64,000 bases of DNA. Origin: S015-6 sp964384945 (GTDB taxonomy: Bacteria > Desulfobacterota > DSWW01). Under the pieces are notes generated by a model. The model was given only the letters and a program-made list of their open reading frames with translations, was not told the DNA's origin and did no database searches. Shown piece by piece: positions 8,676 to 17,712 of this stretch (positions are counted from its first letter, which is position 1; each line of letters starts with the position of its first letter). The stretch spans positions 331,111 to 395,110 of the forward strand of contig CAYLMK010000004.1 of NCBI GenBank assembly GCA_964384945.1, written 5' to 3'. A program made the translations under genes and the position numbers.

Positions 8676-9971
8676 CTATTTGCAGAACTTCTGAAAGCCA
8701 GCCAGCGAGAAATCGTTCAGATCCAGGTCGGCGAAGAAATACCAAGTATTGCGCGGACTCGCGTCTTCGATCACGCTGGCATGGCCGCTCCTGTCGTCCA
8801 CGGCCTGCTGGGACGCAAGCGAGATGAACCGCGTCTGCCTGTCCGGGCTTTCGCATGCCATGGCGGCGCTGAAGAAGGTCTTCCAGTACGCTCCGCTCTT
8901 GTCATGAATCACCTTGTAAGCACACCCGAAGATCTCGGCCTCGACCCACAGATGCTGAGGGCCGTAGTTGTAATACGGGTCCTTGGGTTTCATCTCAATG
9001 AGATAGGCAGGCCGCTTCACCCAAACCAGGTTCGTCGGGGCCCAGGAGGCTCCTTGCCAGCCTTCCCGCTGATACCCGTACACCAGGGCGGGTATGGCCT
9101 GTGTCGTACCCCACTCCCCCTCCTCATTCCTGACGACCCGAACCGGTCGGACACCCAGGGCCGGCGCCAGCATCTCCCGCCTGCCGAGAAACCTCCATTC
9201 GAAGTCGGTGATCTTCCCGTCGTATCCGTTTGCATCGTCCACGGAGAAATCGGACCCGAGAAGGGCATCCGAGCGATTGGCCGGGCTCATCCGCCGCACC
9301 CTGCGGATGGCGGGAATGTAGCCGAAGGTGCTGTCCTGCTTCGTCGGATCCAGGTAGCGCCAAAGCATGATCGCCGTCCCCGCCAGGTCGAAAGGCGCCT
9401 TTACGAGCAGGATCGTGTACTTCTCGACCCGGTCCGGATTCCGGATCTGCCTGGCTCCCGGGTAGCCGTCCATGGGTGCCTGCTGCCACAGGCAGCTGAT
9501 CTCCCGCTCGAAGCCGGAACGGCCTATGTATCTGTTCTGGAAAGGAAACCTGAGATTTCCAAGTATGTACTGCATGTAGAGAGCATTGTACATGACCTTC
9601 TGGGGCAGCCGCGGATCCTCCGGTTCAACCGTCGCGAAGGGAAGTCCCGAGATATGTTCCGGGGTCTTGCGGGTCTTTGCGTCCACGATTCCCTCGCGAT
9701 CGTCCAGATCATGCTTGGCTTCTTTGGCCTCAAAGCCCTCGCGGGCAAACACGGGGAAATAATCTCGGGGTGCATATTCGAGTTCTCCGACCTCCAGGAC
9801 GAAGTCTCCCTTTTTCACCCAACGGAGCACTGCGTCGGGGACGAGGCCTTCGATCTTCTCCCAGTTCGTCCTGTCGATCCGGTCGCCGGGCGATACGTCT
9901 CCGGAAGCAGGATGCGCCATGCCCAAGGCCAAGCAGATTGAGAGGGCCAGTCCCGCCAGGGTCGTCACCAT
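8676..9971 (-). CDS. DUF1329 family exported protein
   Basis: This 431-residue protein has an N-terminal signal peptide (hydrophobic residues 2-22, cleavage likely near GMAHPASGD). The body matches DUF1329: an early PGDRI segment, an IWRY-like strand (here IMLWRYLD), GYIPAIRRVRRM, a central DANGYDGKITDFEWRFLG stretch and a C-terminal HLWVEAEIFGCAYK region. DUF1329 proteins resemble the LolA/outer-membrane lipoprotein-sorting fold and are often linked to RND exporters in proteobacteria, but none lies beside it here. Likely periplasmic; exact function unknown. Confidence 0.82.
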   Translation of the reverse strand: MVTTLAGLALSICLALGMAHPASGDVSPGDRIDRTNWEKIEGLVPDAVLRWVKKGDFVLEVGELEYAPRDYFPVFAREGFEAKEAKHDLDDREGIVDAKTRKTPEHISGLPFATVEPEDPRLPQKVMYNALYMQYILGNLRFPFQNRYIGRSGFEREISCLWQQAPMDGYPGARQIRNPDRVEKYTILLVKAPFDLAGTAIMLWRYLDPTKQDSTFGYIPAIRRVRRMSPANRSDALLGSDFSVDDANGYDGKITDFEWRFLGRREMLAPALGVRPVRVVRNEEGEWGTTQAIPALVYGYQREGWQGASWAPTNLVWVKRPAYLIEMKPKDPYYNYGPQHLWVEAEIFGCAYKVIHDKSGAYWKTFFSAAMACESPDRQTRFISLASQQAVDDRSGHASVIEDASPRNTWYFFADLDLNDFSLAGFQKFCK

Positions 9972-10281
9972 CCGCGCCTCCTCGATTCAGGCAGCCTTGT
10001 CATCCCCGGAAGAGAGACCTCCGAGAAAATCACACTCCGCATTCATAGAAGATACCATCGGCCCTGCCGGGGGCACAACAGGCCCCGCCGGGGTGTCGCC
10101 CTCTTCCGTCCGTAGAATGCCCCGGCCGTCAGGAAAGGGGCCTTCGAACGAGAGCGACCCGACGCTCGCCGCCTGCCGGCGGGATTCCCCAGCCATTCGT
10201 AACTATCGGCCTCTCAAGGAAAAGGCGGATTTCTCCGATCTGAGGTAGCAAGGATCCACCCTCCGGAAAGGACATGCCCCC
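9972..10281. other. Divergent intergenic region of about 310 bases
   Basis: This region lies between the divergent DUF1329 and pilT-like genes, so promoters for both are expected here. I see a near-duplicate GC-rich motif (GGCCCTGCCGGGG then GGCCCCGCCGGGG, around 10061-10094) and a GAAAGGA ribosome-binding site just before 10282. No convincing -35/-10 pair was found. Confidence 0.35.
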
Positions 10282-11367
10282 ATGCCCCGAATCGATGCCT
10301 TTCTGCAGATCATGAGTCAGGTGGGCGCCTCGGACCTCCACATCGGCGACGGTTCGGAGCCTCTCGTCCGGATTAACGGGGTCCTGGAGAGAACACGGCA
10401 CAAGGCCCTTTCCGTCGACGAGGTGCGGCTCCTTCTCTACGAGCTGCTGACGGACCGCCAGATCCAGAAGTTCGAACAAGCCGGCGAGATCGACATCGCA
10501 TACACCCTCGAGGGCCTTGCCCGTTTCCGCGTGAACATCTTCAAGAAACACCCGGGCCTTGCCGCGGCGTTCCGTCTGATTCCCAGGAGCGTGCCGACCC
10601 TGGACGGCCTCGGGTTTCCGCCGGTCTTGAAGGAGATGCTTTCCAGGAGGAGCGGCCTCATCCTGGTGACCGGCCCCACAAACTCCGGCAAGACAACCAC
10701 CCTGGCGGCCATGGTAGACCATCTGAACGAGCACATGAACTACCACATCATCACCCTGGAGGATCCCCTGGAGTTCATTCACCCGAACAAAAACTGCCTG
10801 ATTCACCAGCGCCAGATCGGCGAACACAGCCTTTCGTTCGCCAACGCCCTGCGCGCAGCCCTGCGAGAGGACCCGAACGTGGTTCTCGTAGGGGAGATGC
10901 GGGATAACGAGACCATATCCCTCGCCCTGACGGCCGCGGAGGTCGGTTTGCTCGTGCTGGGGACGCTGCACACCAAATCGGCGACGCAGACGATCAGTCG
11001 GGTGATCGATGCCTTCCCGGTGGACCAACAGGCTCAAATACGGCTCGCCCTGTCCGAGATCCTCGTCGGCATCTGCTCGCAGCAACTGCTGCGAAGGGCG
11101 GAGGCCGGAGGCCGGACGGCCGCCCTGGAGATCCTGGTTCGGAACCACGCGATCGCGAATCTGATCCGCGAGTCCAAGTCCCATCAAATCACCAACTCCA
11201 TCGTCATGGGACGGAAGGAGGGGATGCAGCTCATGGACGATCATCTCAAACAGCTCGTCACCGAAAGGGTCGTTACCGCCGAAGAAGCGGCCCGTTTCTC
11301 CGAGAACCCCCAAGCCATCCTCGCTCATGGAAGATCGGTCGGCGCCTCTCCGCAGATCGCGGCCTGA
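10282..11367 (+). CDS. pilT: PilT-family type IV pilus retraction ATPase
   Basis: This 361-residue hexameric ATPase has the PilT layout: N-terminal ASDLHIGDG segment, Walker A GPTNSGKTTT, Walker B/Asp box ITLEDPLEF, the LVGEMRDNETI motif and the conserved HT of GTLHT. PilT powers pilus retraction at the inner membrane. Departures from canonical PilT are Asn in the Walker A loop (GPTNSGK, usually GPTGSGK) and AEVGLLVLGTLHT for AETGHLVFGTLHT. No other pilus genes are nearby. The downstream gene, 21 bases on, is a MshEN/receiver/DUF4388 protein, suggesting a regulatory pair. Confidence 0.88.
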   Translation: MPRIDAFLQIMSQVGASDLHIGDGSEPLVRINGVLERTRHKALSVDEVRLLLYELLTDRQIQKFEQAGEIDIAYTLEGLARFRVNIFKKHPGLAAAFRLIPRSVPTLDGLGFPPVLKEMLSRRSGLILVTGPTNSGKTTTLAAMVDHLNEHMNYHIITLEDPLEFIHPNKNCLIHQRQIGEHSLSFANALRAALREDPNVVLVGEMRDNETISLALTAAEVGLLVLGTLHTKSATQTISRVIDAFPVDQQAQIRLALSEILVGICSQQLLRRAEAGGRTAALEILVRNHAIANLIRESKSHQITNSIVMGRKEGMQLMDDHLKQLVTERVVTAEEAARFSENPQAILAHGRSVGASPQIAA

Positions 11368-11388
11368 TCGGGCAGAGGAAGAGCGTCC

Positions 11389-13557
11389 ATGGCGAAAGAG
11401 CGACTCGACCAGATCCTGCTCCGCAAGGGCCTCGTGACCGAAGAACAGATCCGGCAGGCCCTGCTTCGCCAGAAATCGCACCGGGGGCCGCTGGGCTCCC
11501 ACCTCATGTACTACAAGTTCATCACCGAGGAGGACCTCGTCTCGGCCCTCGCGGAGCAATTCGGGGTGCAGGGCGTCGTCCTCGGCCGCGGAGAGATTCC
11601 GCCGGAGGTGATCCAGAAGGTCCCCGCCGCCGTTGCGGACAAGTACGGGGTGTGCCCTTTCGCCTTCGATCCTGCGACCCGCACACTGTCCCTCGCCATG
11701 CTCGACCCGGAGAAGACCGAAGCGATCCATCTCGTGAAGGATGCCTGCGGGGCGTGGCATGTAGAGCCCTACGTGGCCGCCGAACCGGTTCTCCGAAACA
11801 CCGTCCGCAGGCACTACCACGGCGTGAGCCATGACGGATCGATCGACCAGATCATCGAGTTGCCGGATCTGTTTGACGGCGAGGACCGCCCGCCCGCCTC
11901 CGACGGCTCGAGCGAGCTCCGAGGTTCCGGAGAGGAACCGGCCCAGCGCAACGTCCTGATGGTCACGCAAAGCCCTTTCCTCAAAGGCCTCCTGGTTTCC
12001 ATCTTCGAGCGAGAGGGGTTTTCCCTGACCGTCCTCGGCGAAAAGGAAGACGTCCTTGCCGGACTCTCGGACTGCGTTTACGGCCACATTCTGGTCTCCG
12101 AGGAGATGGAGGCGACGTATCGCGAGTGGATCCGAACCGAGGGGCTGCCCCCTCCGAGAGGAGAGCAGTCGGTTTTCACCTCGGTCAGCCATGCCCTTCT
12201 GGACAACCCGGCTCCCTATCACCGCATGGCCGCCAGCCTGATCCATGCGCTTACGGAATTGGCCGAGTCGCGGTGTGGCGGGATGCGTTCCGGTCCGCCC
12301 TTTGAGCGAATCTGCAAAGACGCGGGGGACCTCGCCAGGGAGGTGGGCTTGGGCCGCCTGGCTGCGGACGGGATTCAGATCGCCTCGCTCCTCTTGTGTC
12401 CCTCGAAATCCTCCGGCAGGAACGAGGGAGGGGGGCAGCCCTCACGACTCGGAACGGACACCTTCGAGAACACAGATCGGTCCCTGGAGTCGGCAAGGGC
12501 CCTGCGCTTCCCGTGGGACGTTTTCGGGTGCCTTTCCCTCTTCTTTCGGCTCCTGGCCGGCGAACCGCCGGACGTCCGCGAGACCCCGGAGGATCCGGAT
12601 CTGCGCCTTGCGGTCCAGATCCTCGCGCTCGTCTGGCATCGCCACGCGGCGCTCGGCAGGATCGGGGGCCCCCCGGAAGAAGTGGTTTTCCGAATCAAGG
12701 AGGGCCTGAAAAGGCTGGAGGGGATCCCGCCCTCGGCCGAGGTCCTGGAGGCCTATGGCCGGCTGCTGGAACGAAGACAAGGCCAGATGCGGGCCGTCGT
12801 CCGAAAAGATATCTTCATCGTGCGGGAACGGTCCGATGCGGTCCGCCCGTTGATCGCCCATCTGCGACGGGAAGGCTACAGCATCGTGGAGGTCAAAGAT
12901 CTCTCCGAGGCCCTGCATCTGCACGAGCGAAGGCAGCCCGACGCGATGGTCGTCCATTACGACGACTTTGCGGACGGGGCGACGAAGTTCGGTCGTCTTG
13001 TCCGCAGCGGCTCGACGACGCTTCTCTACGCCCTGACCGCGCAGACCAAGCCGTCGTTGATCATGAGCCTGCTCGACGCAGGGTTCGATGACGTCTTCTC
13101 TCCCCCCCTCAACTACGGACTCGTCTGCGCAAGAATCACCAAGGCCCTCGTCGCCCAGGAACAACAGGGCGCGGAGAGTCGGGAAACGACCGGATTCCGG
13201 GGGAGCTTCCGAGAATTGCCTTTCGTCGACCTGGTGCAGGCGCTTGCGTTGAGTCAGCGCAGCTGTGCGATCCGGCTCGAAAACAGGAACGGGGGCACGG
13301 CGGAGATTTTCCTTCGCGACGGCCAAATGGTCTTCGCGGAATGCGGGGAACTGTCCGGCGTCGAGGCGGTCTACGCCGTCATCCGATGGGGGGAAGAGGG
13401 GGTGTTTCGGATCGGTCCGGTCTCCGCCTATCCCGAAAGAAACATATCCCTGCCCAACGATTTCGTTCTGATGGAGGGCTGCCGCCTCCTGGACGAAGGC
13501 TCTGAACTTCAGGGGTCGGCGACCGGGGACCCGGGCCCGGGACCCCGCCCGGCCTAG
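11389..13557 (+). CDS. MshEN, receiver-like and DUF4388 multidomain signalling protein
   Basis: This 722-residue cytoplasmic protein appears to have four parts. Residues 1-145 resemble the MshEN/GspE N-terminal domain, a family in which some members bind cyclic di-GMP. From about residue 188 there is a receiver-like segment (NVLMVTQSPFLKGLL), then a helical middle, then a second receiver-like domain from about 474 (DIFIVRERSDAV). Residues 603-705 are DUF4388/PATAN-like (FRGSFRELPFVDLVQALALS). Both receiver-like segments lack an obvious phospho-acceptor context (the second has VVHYDDFADG). It starts 21 bases after the PilT gene with GAGGAAGAG before the ATG, so it probably regulates or localises that ATPase. 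Confidence 0.75.
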   Translation: MAKERLDQILLRKGLVTEEQIRQALLRQKSHRGPLGSHLMYYKFITEEDLVSALAEQFGVQGVVLGRGEIPPEVIQKVPAAVADKYGVCPFAFDPATRTLSLAMLDPEKTEAIHLVKDACGAWHVEPYVAAEPVLRNTVRRHYHGVSHDGSIDQIIELPDLFDGEDRPPASDGSSELRGSGEEPAQRNVLMVTQSPFLKGLLVSIFEREGFSLTVLGEKEDVLAGLSDCVYGHILVSEEMEATYREWIRTEGLPPPRGEQSVFTSVSHALLDNPAPYHRMAASLIHALTELAESRCGGMRSGPPFERICKDAGDLAREVGLGRLAADGIQIASLLLCPSKSSGRNEGGGQPSRLGTDTFENTDRSLESARALRFPWDVFGCLSLFFRLLAGEPPDVRETPEDPDLRLAVQILALVWHRHAALGRIGGPPEEVVFRIKEGLKRLEGIPPSAEVLEAYGRLLERRQGQMRAVVRKDIFIVRERSDAVRPLIAHLRREGYSIVEVKDLSEALHLHERRQPDAMVVHYDDFADGATKFGRLVRSGSTTLLYALTAQTKPSLIMSLLDAGFDDVFSPPLNYGLVCARITKALVAQEQQGAESRETTGFRGSFRELPFVDLVQALALSQRSCAIRLENRNGGTAEIFLRDGQMVFAECGELSGVEAVYAVIRWGEEGVFRIGPVSAYPERNISLPNDFVLMEGCRLLDEGSELQGSATGDPGPGPRPA

Positions 13558-13606
13558 GCAAATCCGTCGGGGCTTTCAACCAGCGGGATCTTGTGATCCA
13601 CGCCCG

Positions 13607-14857
13607 CTAGTGCTTGAAGCAGCGCTGGCCCGTGAAGACCATCGTCGCCCCGTACTCATTGCAGGCCTCGATGCTCTCGAAGTCCCGCTCCGACCCGCCG
13701 GGCTGAATCACCGCGGTCACCCCTTCCCGAAGCCCGACCTCCACGCCGTCCCGGAACGGGAAGAAGGCGTCGCTCACCATGACCGAGCCCTCGAGGCCTC
13801 CCCGCGCCTCCCGCACCCTTGCCTCGATCTCTCTCCGGACCTGTTCGTCCTTCAGTTCGTGGAACGGTACCCCCTGCTCCTCGAAGCAGATCCGGTCGGC
13901 CATCTTCCGATAGGCCTTGTCCCGGGCGATCTCCGCCACGCCGACCCGGTCCTGCTCGCCGGTACCGATCCCCACCGTGGCCTGGTCTTTTACGTAGATC
14001 ACCGAGTTTGACGTGACCCCCAGCTCCACCCACCAGCCGAAGAGCATGTCCTGCATCTCTCTTTCCGTGGGCTCCCGCCGAACACGGTACTCCTTGCCCC
14101 GGTGGGTACAGGACGCAATCGTGAGATCCCCCCTCCCCCGGATCCTGGATTCGAAGGAGGTCTGCAGGACGATCCCTCCGTCGATCAGGCTCTTGAAATC
14201 CAGGCAGGGAAAGCTCAGAAAATCGCCCAGCCTCTCCATGTTCCGGATCCTGAGAACCCGCAGGTTCGGCTTGTTCCCGAAGATCTCCATCACGCCGGGC
14301 TCGTAATCGGGGGCCACGACCACCTCCGCATACCGCGATGCGATCGCCTCGGCCGTGGACCGGTCCACCGGCCGGTTCAGGGCGATGCATCCCCCGAAGG
14401 CGGCGATTCGATCCGCTCTGTCGGCACGCAGGTAGGCCGCCTCCAGGCTGTCGGCCCGGGCCACCCCGCAGGGGTTGTTGTGCTTCATGATGGCCACGGT
14501 GGGCCTGTCCTGGAAATAACGTAGAATGTTGAGTGCGTTGTCCGCGTCCGTCAGATTGATCTTCCCCGGGTGCTTTCCGGACTGCAGGATCTCCGCGTCG
14601 GAGACCAGGTACGAGCCGGGTTGAATCGTCACTGCGTCCCCGAGCACCAGGTTTCCGTTGACGGGCCGATAGAGGGCGGCCGGCTGACCGGGGTTCTCCC
14701 CGTAACGGAGGCCCCTTCTGTCGCCCTCGATCTCCCAGCTCACCTTCTCGTAGACGAGGGTCCGGCGTTCGCCCCCCTCCGCAAAGGTGATCTCCATCCG
14801 TTCGGGAAAGGCTTCACGAACGATCGTTCGATAGGCCTTCTTCAGATCTTCCGCCAT
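13607..14857 (-). CDS. purH: AICAR formyltransferase (C-terminal half of a split PurH)
   Basis: This 416-residue protein corresponds to the AICAR transformylase domain that is the C-terminal part of bifunctional PurH in most bacteria. It uses 10-formyl-tetrahydrofolate to formylate AICAR. It shows LRYGENPGQPAALY, the catalytic MKHNNPCGVA motif (Lys-His pair), AFGGCIALNRPVD and the C-terminal DAFFPFRDGVE and IQPGGSERD segments. The IMP cyclohydrolase half is a separate gene ending 17 bases upstream (14875). Both halves have their own start and stop and lie in tandem, so this looks like a genuine two-gene arrangement and not a frameshift. Confidence 0.93.
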   Translation of the reverse strand: MAEDLKKAYRTIVREAFPERMEITFAEGGERRTLVYEKVSWEIEGDRRGLRYGENPGQPAALYRPVNGNLVLGDAVTIQPGSYLVSDAEILQSGKHPGKINLTDADNALNILRYFQDRPTVAIMKHNNPCGVARADSLEAAYLRADRADRIAAFGGCIALNRPVDRSTAEAIASRYAEVVVAPDYEPGVMEIFGNKPNLRVLRIRNMERLGDFLSFPCLDFKSLIDGGIVLQTSFESRIRGRGDLTIASCTHRGKEYRVRREPTEREMQDMLFGWWVELGVTSNSVIYVKDQATVGIGTGEQDRVGVAEIARDKAYRKMADRICFEEQGVPFHELKDEQVRREIEARVREARGGLEGSVMVSDAFFPFRDGVEVGLREGVTAVIQPGGSERDFESIEACNEYGATMVFTGQRCFKH

Positions 14858-14874
14858 GGTTCATCCCCCGCATG

Positions 14875-15558
14875 CTACGCTTGGATCTCGTAGCAGCCTG
14901 CGATCCGGGAAGGTTCCTGCCGGCTCAGGTATTCCATGATCCCCCGGTCGTATGCGGCCGTATGCGCAAAGGCCTTGCGAGCGTAGCGAAACCTCTCCTC
15001 CAGCCGCGTGCAGCCGCCGTTCGCCTCGAGAGAGGAGATCAGACCGGCATAGTCTTCCGGATCCACGAGTACGGCCACGCGCAGGTAGTTCTTGGCCGAG
15101 GCGCGAACCATGCAGGGGCCCCCGATGTCGATGTTCGCCCGAGCCTCCTCGACCGACACGCCCTCCCGCTCGACCGTCTTCTGAAAGGGATAGAGGTTGA
15201 CCGCCACGAGATCGATCGGGACCGCCGCGGTGCGTTTCAGATCCTCCCGGTGGGAGGGATTGTGTGTCTCGGTGAGAAGGCCAAGGTAGATCTTGAAGTC
15301 CAGGGTCTTGACAAGCCCGCCCTGCGTTTCGGGCTGGCCGGTATAGTCGGCGACCTGCACGAGCGTACCGGCCGCCCTGTTTCCCAGGATCTCCTCGATG
15401 CGAGCATAGGTCCCCCCCGTGGAGAAGATCCTCAAGGACGGAACAATCCGGAGCAATCCGTTCACGAGCGTGTCCAGCCCCTTCTTGTCCGAAACGCTGA
15501 TCAAGGCATGCCGAACGAAAACCCGATCGTCCACCTTTTCCACGATGTTCACGCTCAC
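14875..15558 (-). CDS. purH: IMP cyclohydrolase (N-terminal half of a split PurH)
   Basis: This is the MGS-like IMP cyclohydrolase domain, about 227 residues from GTG 15558, or 242 from GTG 15603. It closes FAICAR to IMP. Typical elements are ALISVSDKKGL at the start, STGGT, LYPFQKTV and NIDIGGPCMVRASAKN. The GTG at 15558 is preferred because a GGGGGG stretch lies just upstream and the family N-terminus begins shortly after. The transformylase partner follows after 17 bases, so the two steps remain co-expressed. An intrinsic terminator isolates it from the cytochrome gene upstream. Confidence 0.9.
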   Translation of the reverse strand: MSVNIVEKVDDRVFVRHALISVSDKKGLDTLVNGLLRIVPSLRIFSTGGTYARIEEILGNRAAGTLVQVADYTGQPETQGGLVKTLDFKIYLGLLTETHNPSHREDLKRTAAVPIDLVAVNLYPFQKTVEREGVSVEEARANIDIGGPCMVRASAKNYLRVAVLVDPEDYAGLISSLEANGGCTRLEERFRYARKAFAHTAAYDRGIMEYLSRQEPSRIAGCYEIQA

Positions 15559-15638
15559 CCGGCCCCCCTGCTGTCGATTCGTTCGGATTCTTTCCCCGTT
15601 CACGCAACCCGCTCGAGCCTACCATGGAACGGGCCCAT

Positions 15639-15670
15639 AAAAAAACCCACCCCCCTCTCGGGAGATGGGT
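15639..15670 (-). terminator. Rho-independent terminator after the cytochrome c3 gene
   Basis: On the minus strand an 11-bp stem (ACCCATCTCCC with GGGGGGTGGGT, including G-T wobbles) with a 4-base loop is followed directly by seven T. It lies 45 bases beyond the cytochrome stop codon and before the IMP cyclohydrolase gene. Confidence 0.85.
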
Positions 15671-15714
15671 CGTCTTTTTCGGATCGGCCGCACGGACGCC
15701 CGGATCCCGGGCTG

Positions 15715-16161
15715 CTACTTCTTCCCCTTCTTGGCATGACACTCGATGCACTTGACCGGACCCTTCTTCTGTTTCTTGTGACAGCCGGAGCAGTTCTCGT
15801 GGTAGGCCTTGTAGAGGCTCAACTTCTTCTCGGCGTCGCTCGCTTCCTGCAGGTCTTTTCCGAGCTTGAAAACGTTGTGGCAGACAGAGCACTTCTGGAC
15901 CTCCTGGCCCTGTTCCCAAACGTTCTTGCCATCCTTATAAACATGATGACAATCCTTGCATTCCACCTTATACTCGGTGCCGTGCTTCTTGTGGGAGAGC
16001 TTGACGGGCTCGTACTGGTCTTTGGGCCAAACATCATTGTTGATCGTCAATTCGTCGGGGCACTCGACTACGGCTCCGGAAAACACGACCGAGACAAACA
16101 CCGCGGCCACCGCGAGGGCCAGGAGGCCAAGTCCCTTTTTCAGATTCATGATCTCTCTCAC
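15715..16161 (-). CDS. Tetraheme cytochrome c3-family protein
   Basis: This 148-residue protein has a signal peptide (hydrophobic residues 10-31) and four CxxCH heme sites: CKDCH, CSVCH, CSGCH and CIECH, with extra His residues available as distal ligands (LSHKKH, CHH). This is the class III cytochrome c3 pattern, periplasmic low-potential electron carriers that receive electrons from hydrogenases or formate dehydrogenases in sulfate reducers. AGGAGGAG lies 7 bases before GTG 16161, so that start is preferred over ATG 16149. It is a single-gene unit with its own promoter and terminator. Confidence 0.9.
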   Translation of the reverse strand: MREIMNLKKGLGLLALAVAAVFVSVVFSGAVVECPDELTINNDVWPKDQYEPVKLSHKKHGTEYKVECKDCHHVYKDGKNVWEQGQEVQKCSVCHNVFKLGKDLQEASDAEKKLSLYKAYHENCSGCHKKQKKGPVKCIECHAKKGKK

Positions 16162-16232
16162 GAGCGCTCCTCCTATCTGCGTGTCGAAAGAAAGGACAAC
16201 GAGGGCAGAACCGTCGCAATCACAAGCACAAT

Positions 16233-16261
16233 AGTATGCCTGAACGCATCCAGCATGTCAA
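16233..16261 (-). promoter_or_regulatory. Sigma-70-type promoter for the cytochrome c3 gene
   Basis: On the minus strand TTGACA (16261-16256) is followed after 17 bases by CATACT (16238-16233), a full -35 match and a 4/6 -10 match. It points to the cytochrome GTG at 16161, about 70 bases downstream. Confidence 0.6.
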
Positions 16262-16290
16262 TGCTCCCAGGAAGAAGAGGAAGCCCCGTC

Positions 16291-17625
16291 ATGGGAAAGA
16301 GCAAACGGAAACCCGCCAATAATCCGACCCGGCCGAAGAGGAAGACCCCCTCCCTGAAGAAAACAGGCGCGTGCGCGCCCGCCAGCCGGCCCGCAGCGTC
16401 CCACAAGAAGGCCTCTTCCTCGAAAGATACAAGCACAAGACTTTCTGCGGTGCGCAAGGCAGCTTCCCGGGGGCCGGCCGCCCGGAAAAGGGTCTCTTCC
16501 GAGCAGACAGCGCCCATCAGCACGGTTCTGAGAGAGGAGATCGCGACCGTTCTCGTAACAGGTTCGAGGGGATGCGTCGGGAGCTTTCTTGTCCAGCACC
16601 TCCTCAGGGCCGGCTATTCGGTGGTCGCCGTCGACCGCAAGGGAACGGAAATGCAGGCCCCGAGCGGCCAGAAGAAGGTGGAGTTCAGACAGGGCGATCT
16701 GGCCAACCCCGCGTTCGCCGCCTCCTGTCTGCCCGGGGTGGACGCCGTGATCCACGCCGGCCTGCATGCGGACGGAAAGCCCCTTTACGGCGATCCGGGG
16801 CCCTCCCCGGTGCCCGCAACCGAACTCCTGTACCGGCTCGCCCGAAAGAACGGCGTGAAGCGTTTCATCCTGATCACCTCCGCCAGCCTGTACGGCCGCC
16901 ACCACGGGCCCCTCACGGAGGACGTCCCTCTGGAGGCATGGGATGAATACGAGCAATCCCAGAGCGACCTGGAGAGGATCGTCCTGGAGGACCCGTTGCC
17001 CGGCCTGCCTTCGGTTACGGTCATCCGGCCTGCACCGGTCTACGGGCCGGGGTGCAGGGCCTTCCTGGCCTCTCTGGCAACGCTTCCCCCGGTGGTGAAG
17101 ACCTTGGGCCCGTACTACATCCCCTTCTCCTCCGGCCCCCGAACGAGCCTGGTGCACGGCGAGGACGTGGCTCGTGCCGCACTCTTCCTTCTCTTGCAGC
17201 CCAAGGCCTGCGGGGACGTATTCAACGTCGCAGCCAACGACCCGATGCCCTTCGGGCACTTTCTCAACGAGGCCATGTCGTCCTATGGCCTCAGACCCCT
17301 CGAGCCGGGCGTTCCCTATCCTCCGGGAACGCTCCTCCAGTCGATCCTCCCCTGCAATCAGGCGGAAGACATCTTCAATCCCCTGAGCAAGCTGAGCACC
17401 CTGCTCTGGGAACGGCTTGTCCGGGCCCACCGCCTCAACAAGGCGCTCGTAACGAAGAAAGACGGAAAGAGTTTTTCGCTGGGAACAAGGGACCTCGTGA
17501 TCGACAGCGGCAAGCTGATGCGCCTGGGGTTTCGCCTGAAGTACCCCGTCTTTCGCAAGGGCTGGGAGAAGACCCTGGCCTGGTACCTGAAAAACCGGTG
17601 GATCCCCCAACCGGACGAACTTTAG
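16291..17625 (+). CDS. NAD-dependent epimerase/dehydratase-like protein with basic N-terminal tail
   Basis: This 444-residue extended-SDR protein has its Rossmann motif TGSRGCVGSFL near residue 92, followed by VVAVDRKG and QGDLANP. The first 80 residues are a Lys/Arg/Ser/Ala/Pro-rich low-complexity tail (KRKPANNPTRPKRK at its start) resembling basic nucleic-acid- or polyanion-binding tails. The usual SDR YxxxK is changed: Tyr220 is present but position 224 is Gln (YEQSQ), with a normal ITSASLYG strand before it. Loss of that Lys would impair classical dehydrogenase chemistry. A purine-rich GAAGAAGAGGAAG precedes ATG 16291; the frame stays open far upstream but that region is antisense to purH and the cytochrome. 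Related SDRs act on sugars or sterols; the substrate is unknown. Confidence 0.75.
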   Translation: MGKSKRKPANNPTRPKRKTPSLKKTGACAPASRPAASHKKASSSKDTSTRLSAVRKAASRGPAARKRVSSEQTAPISTVLREEIATVLVTGSRGCVGSFLVQHLLRAGYSVVAVDRKGTEMQAPSGQKKVEFRQGDLANPAFAASCLPGVDAVIHAGLHADGKPLYGDPGPSPVPATELLYRLARKNGVKRFILITSASLYGRHHGPLTEDVPLEAWDEYEQSQSDLERIVLEDPLPGLPSVTVIRPAPVYGPGCRAFLASLATLPPVVKTLGPYYIPFSSGPRTSLVHGEDVARAALFLLLQPKACGDVFNVAANDPMPFGHFLNEAMSSYGLRPLEPGVPYPPGTLLQSILPCNQAEDIFNPLSKLSTLLWERLVRAHRLNKALVTKKDGKSFSLGTRDLVIDSGKLMRLGFRLKYPVFRKGWEKTLAWYLKNRWIPQPDEL

Positions 17626-17712
17626 CCCTCCCGGACCCACGCAGAAAACTCACATTTTTCGCCTCCTGGGCCGATTCTCTTCCTAGATGGGAGCAGGAGG
17701 AGTTACGTCCCC

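Noticed and set aside
10129..12246. 700-residue open frame on the minus strand across the pilT-like gene
   Set aside because: Antisense to two well-supported genes; composition rich in Arg/Asp/Gly/Leu typical of shadows.
14872..17625. Very long plus-strand frame ending in the epimerase
   Set aside because: The first 1.4 kb is antisense to purH and the cytochrome gene; the real protein begins near 16291.
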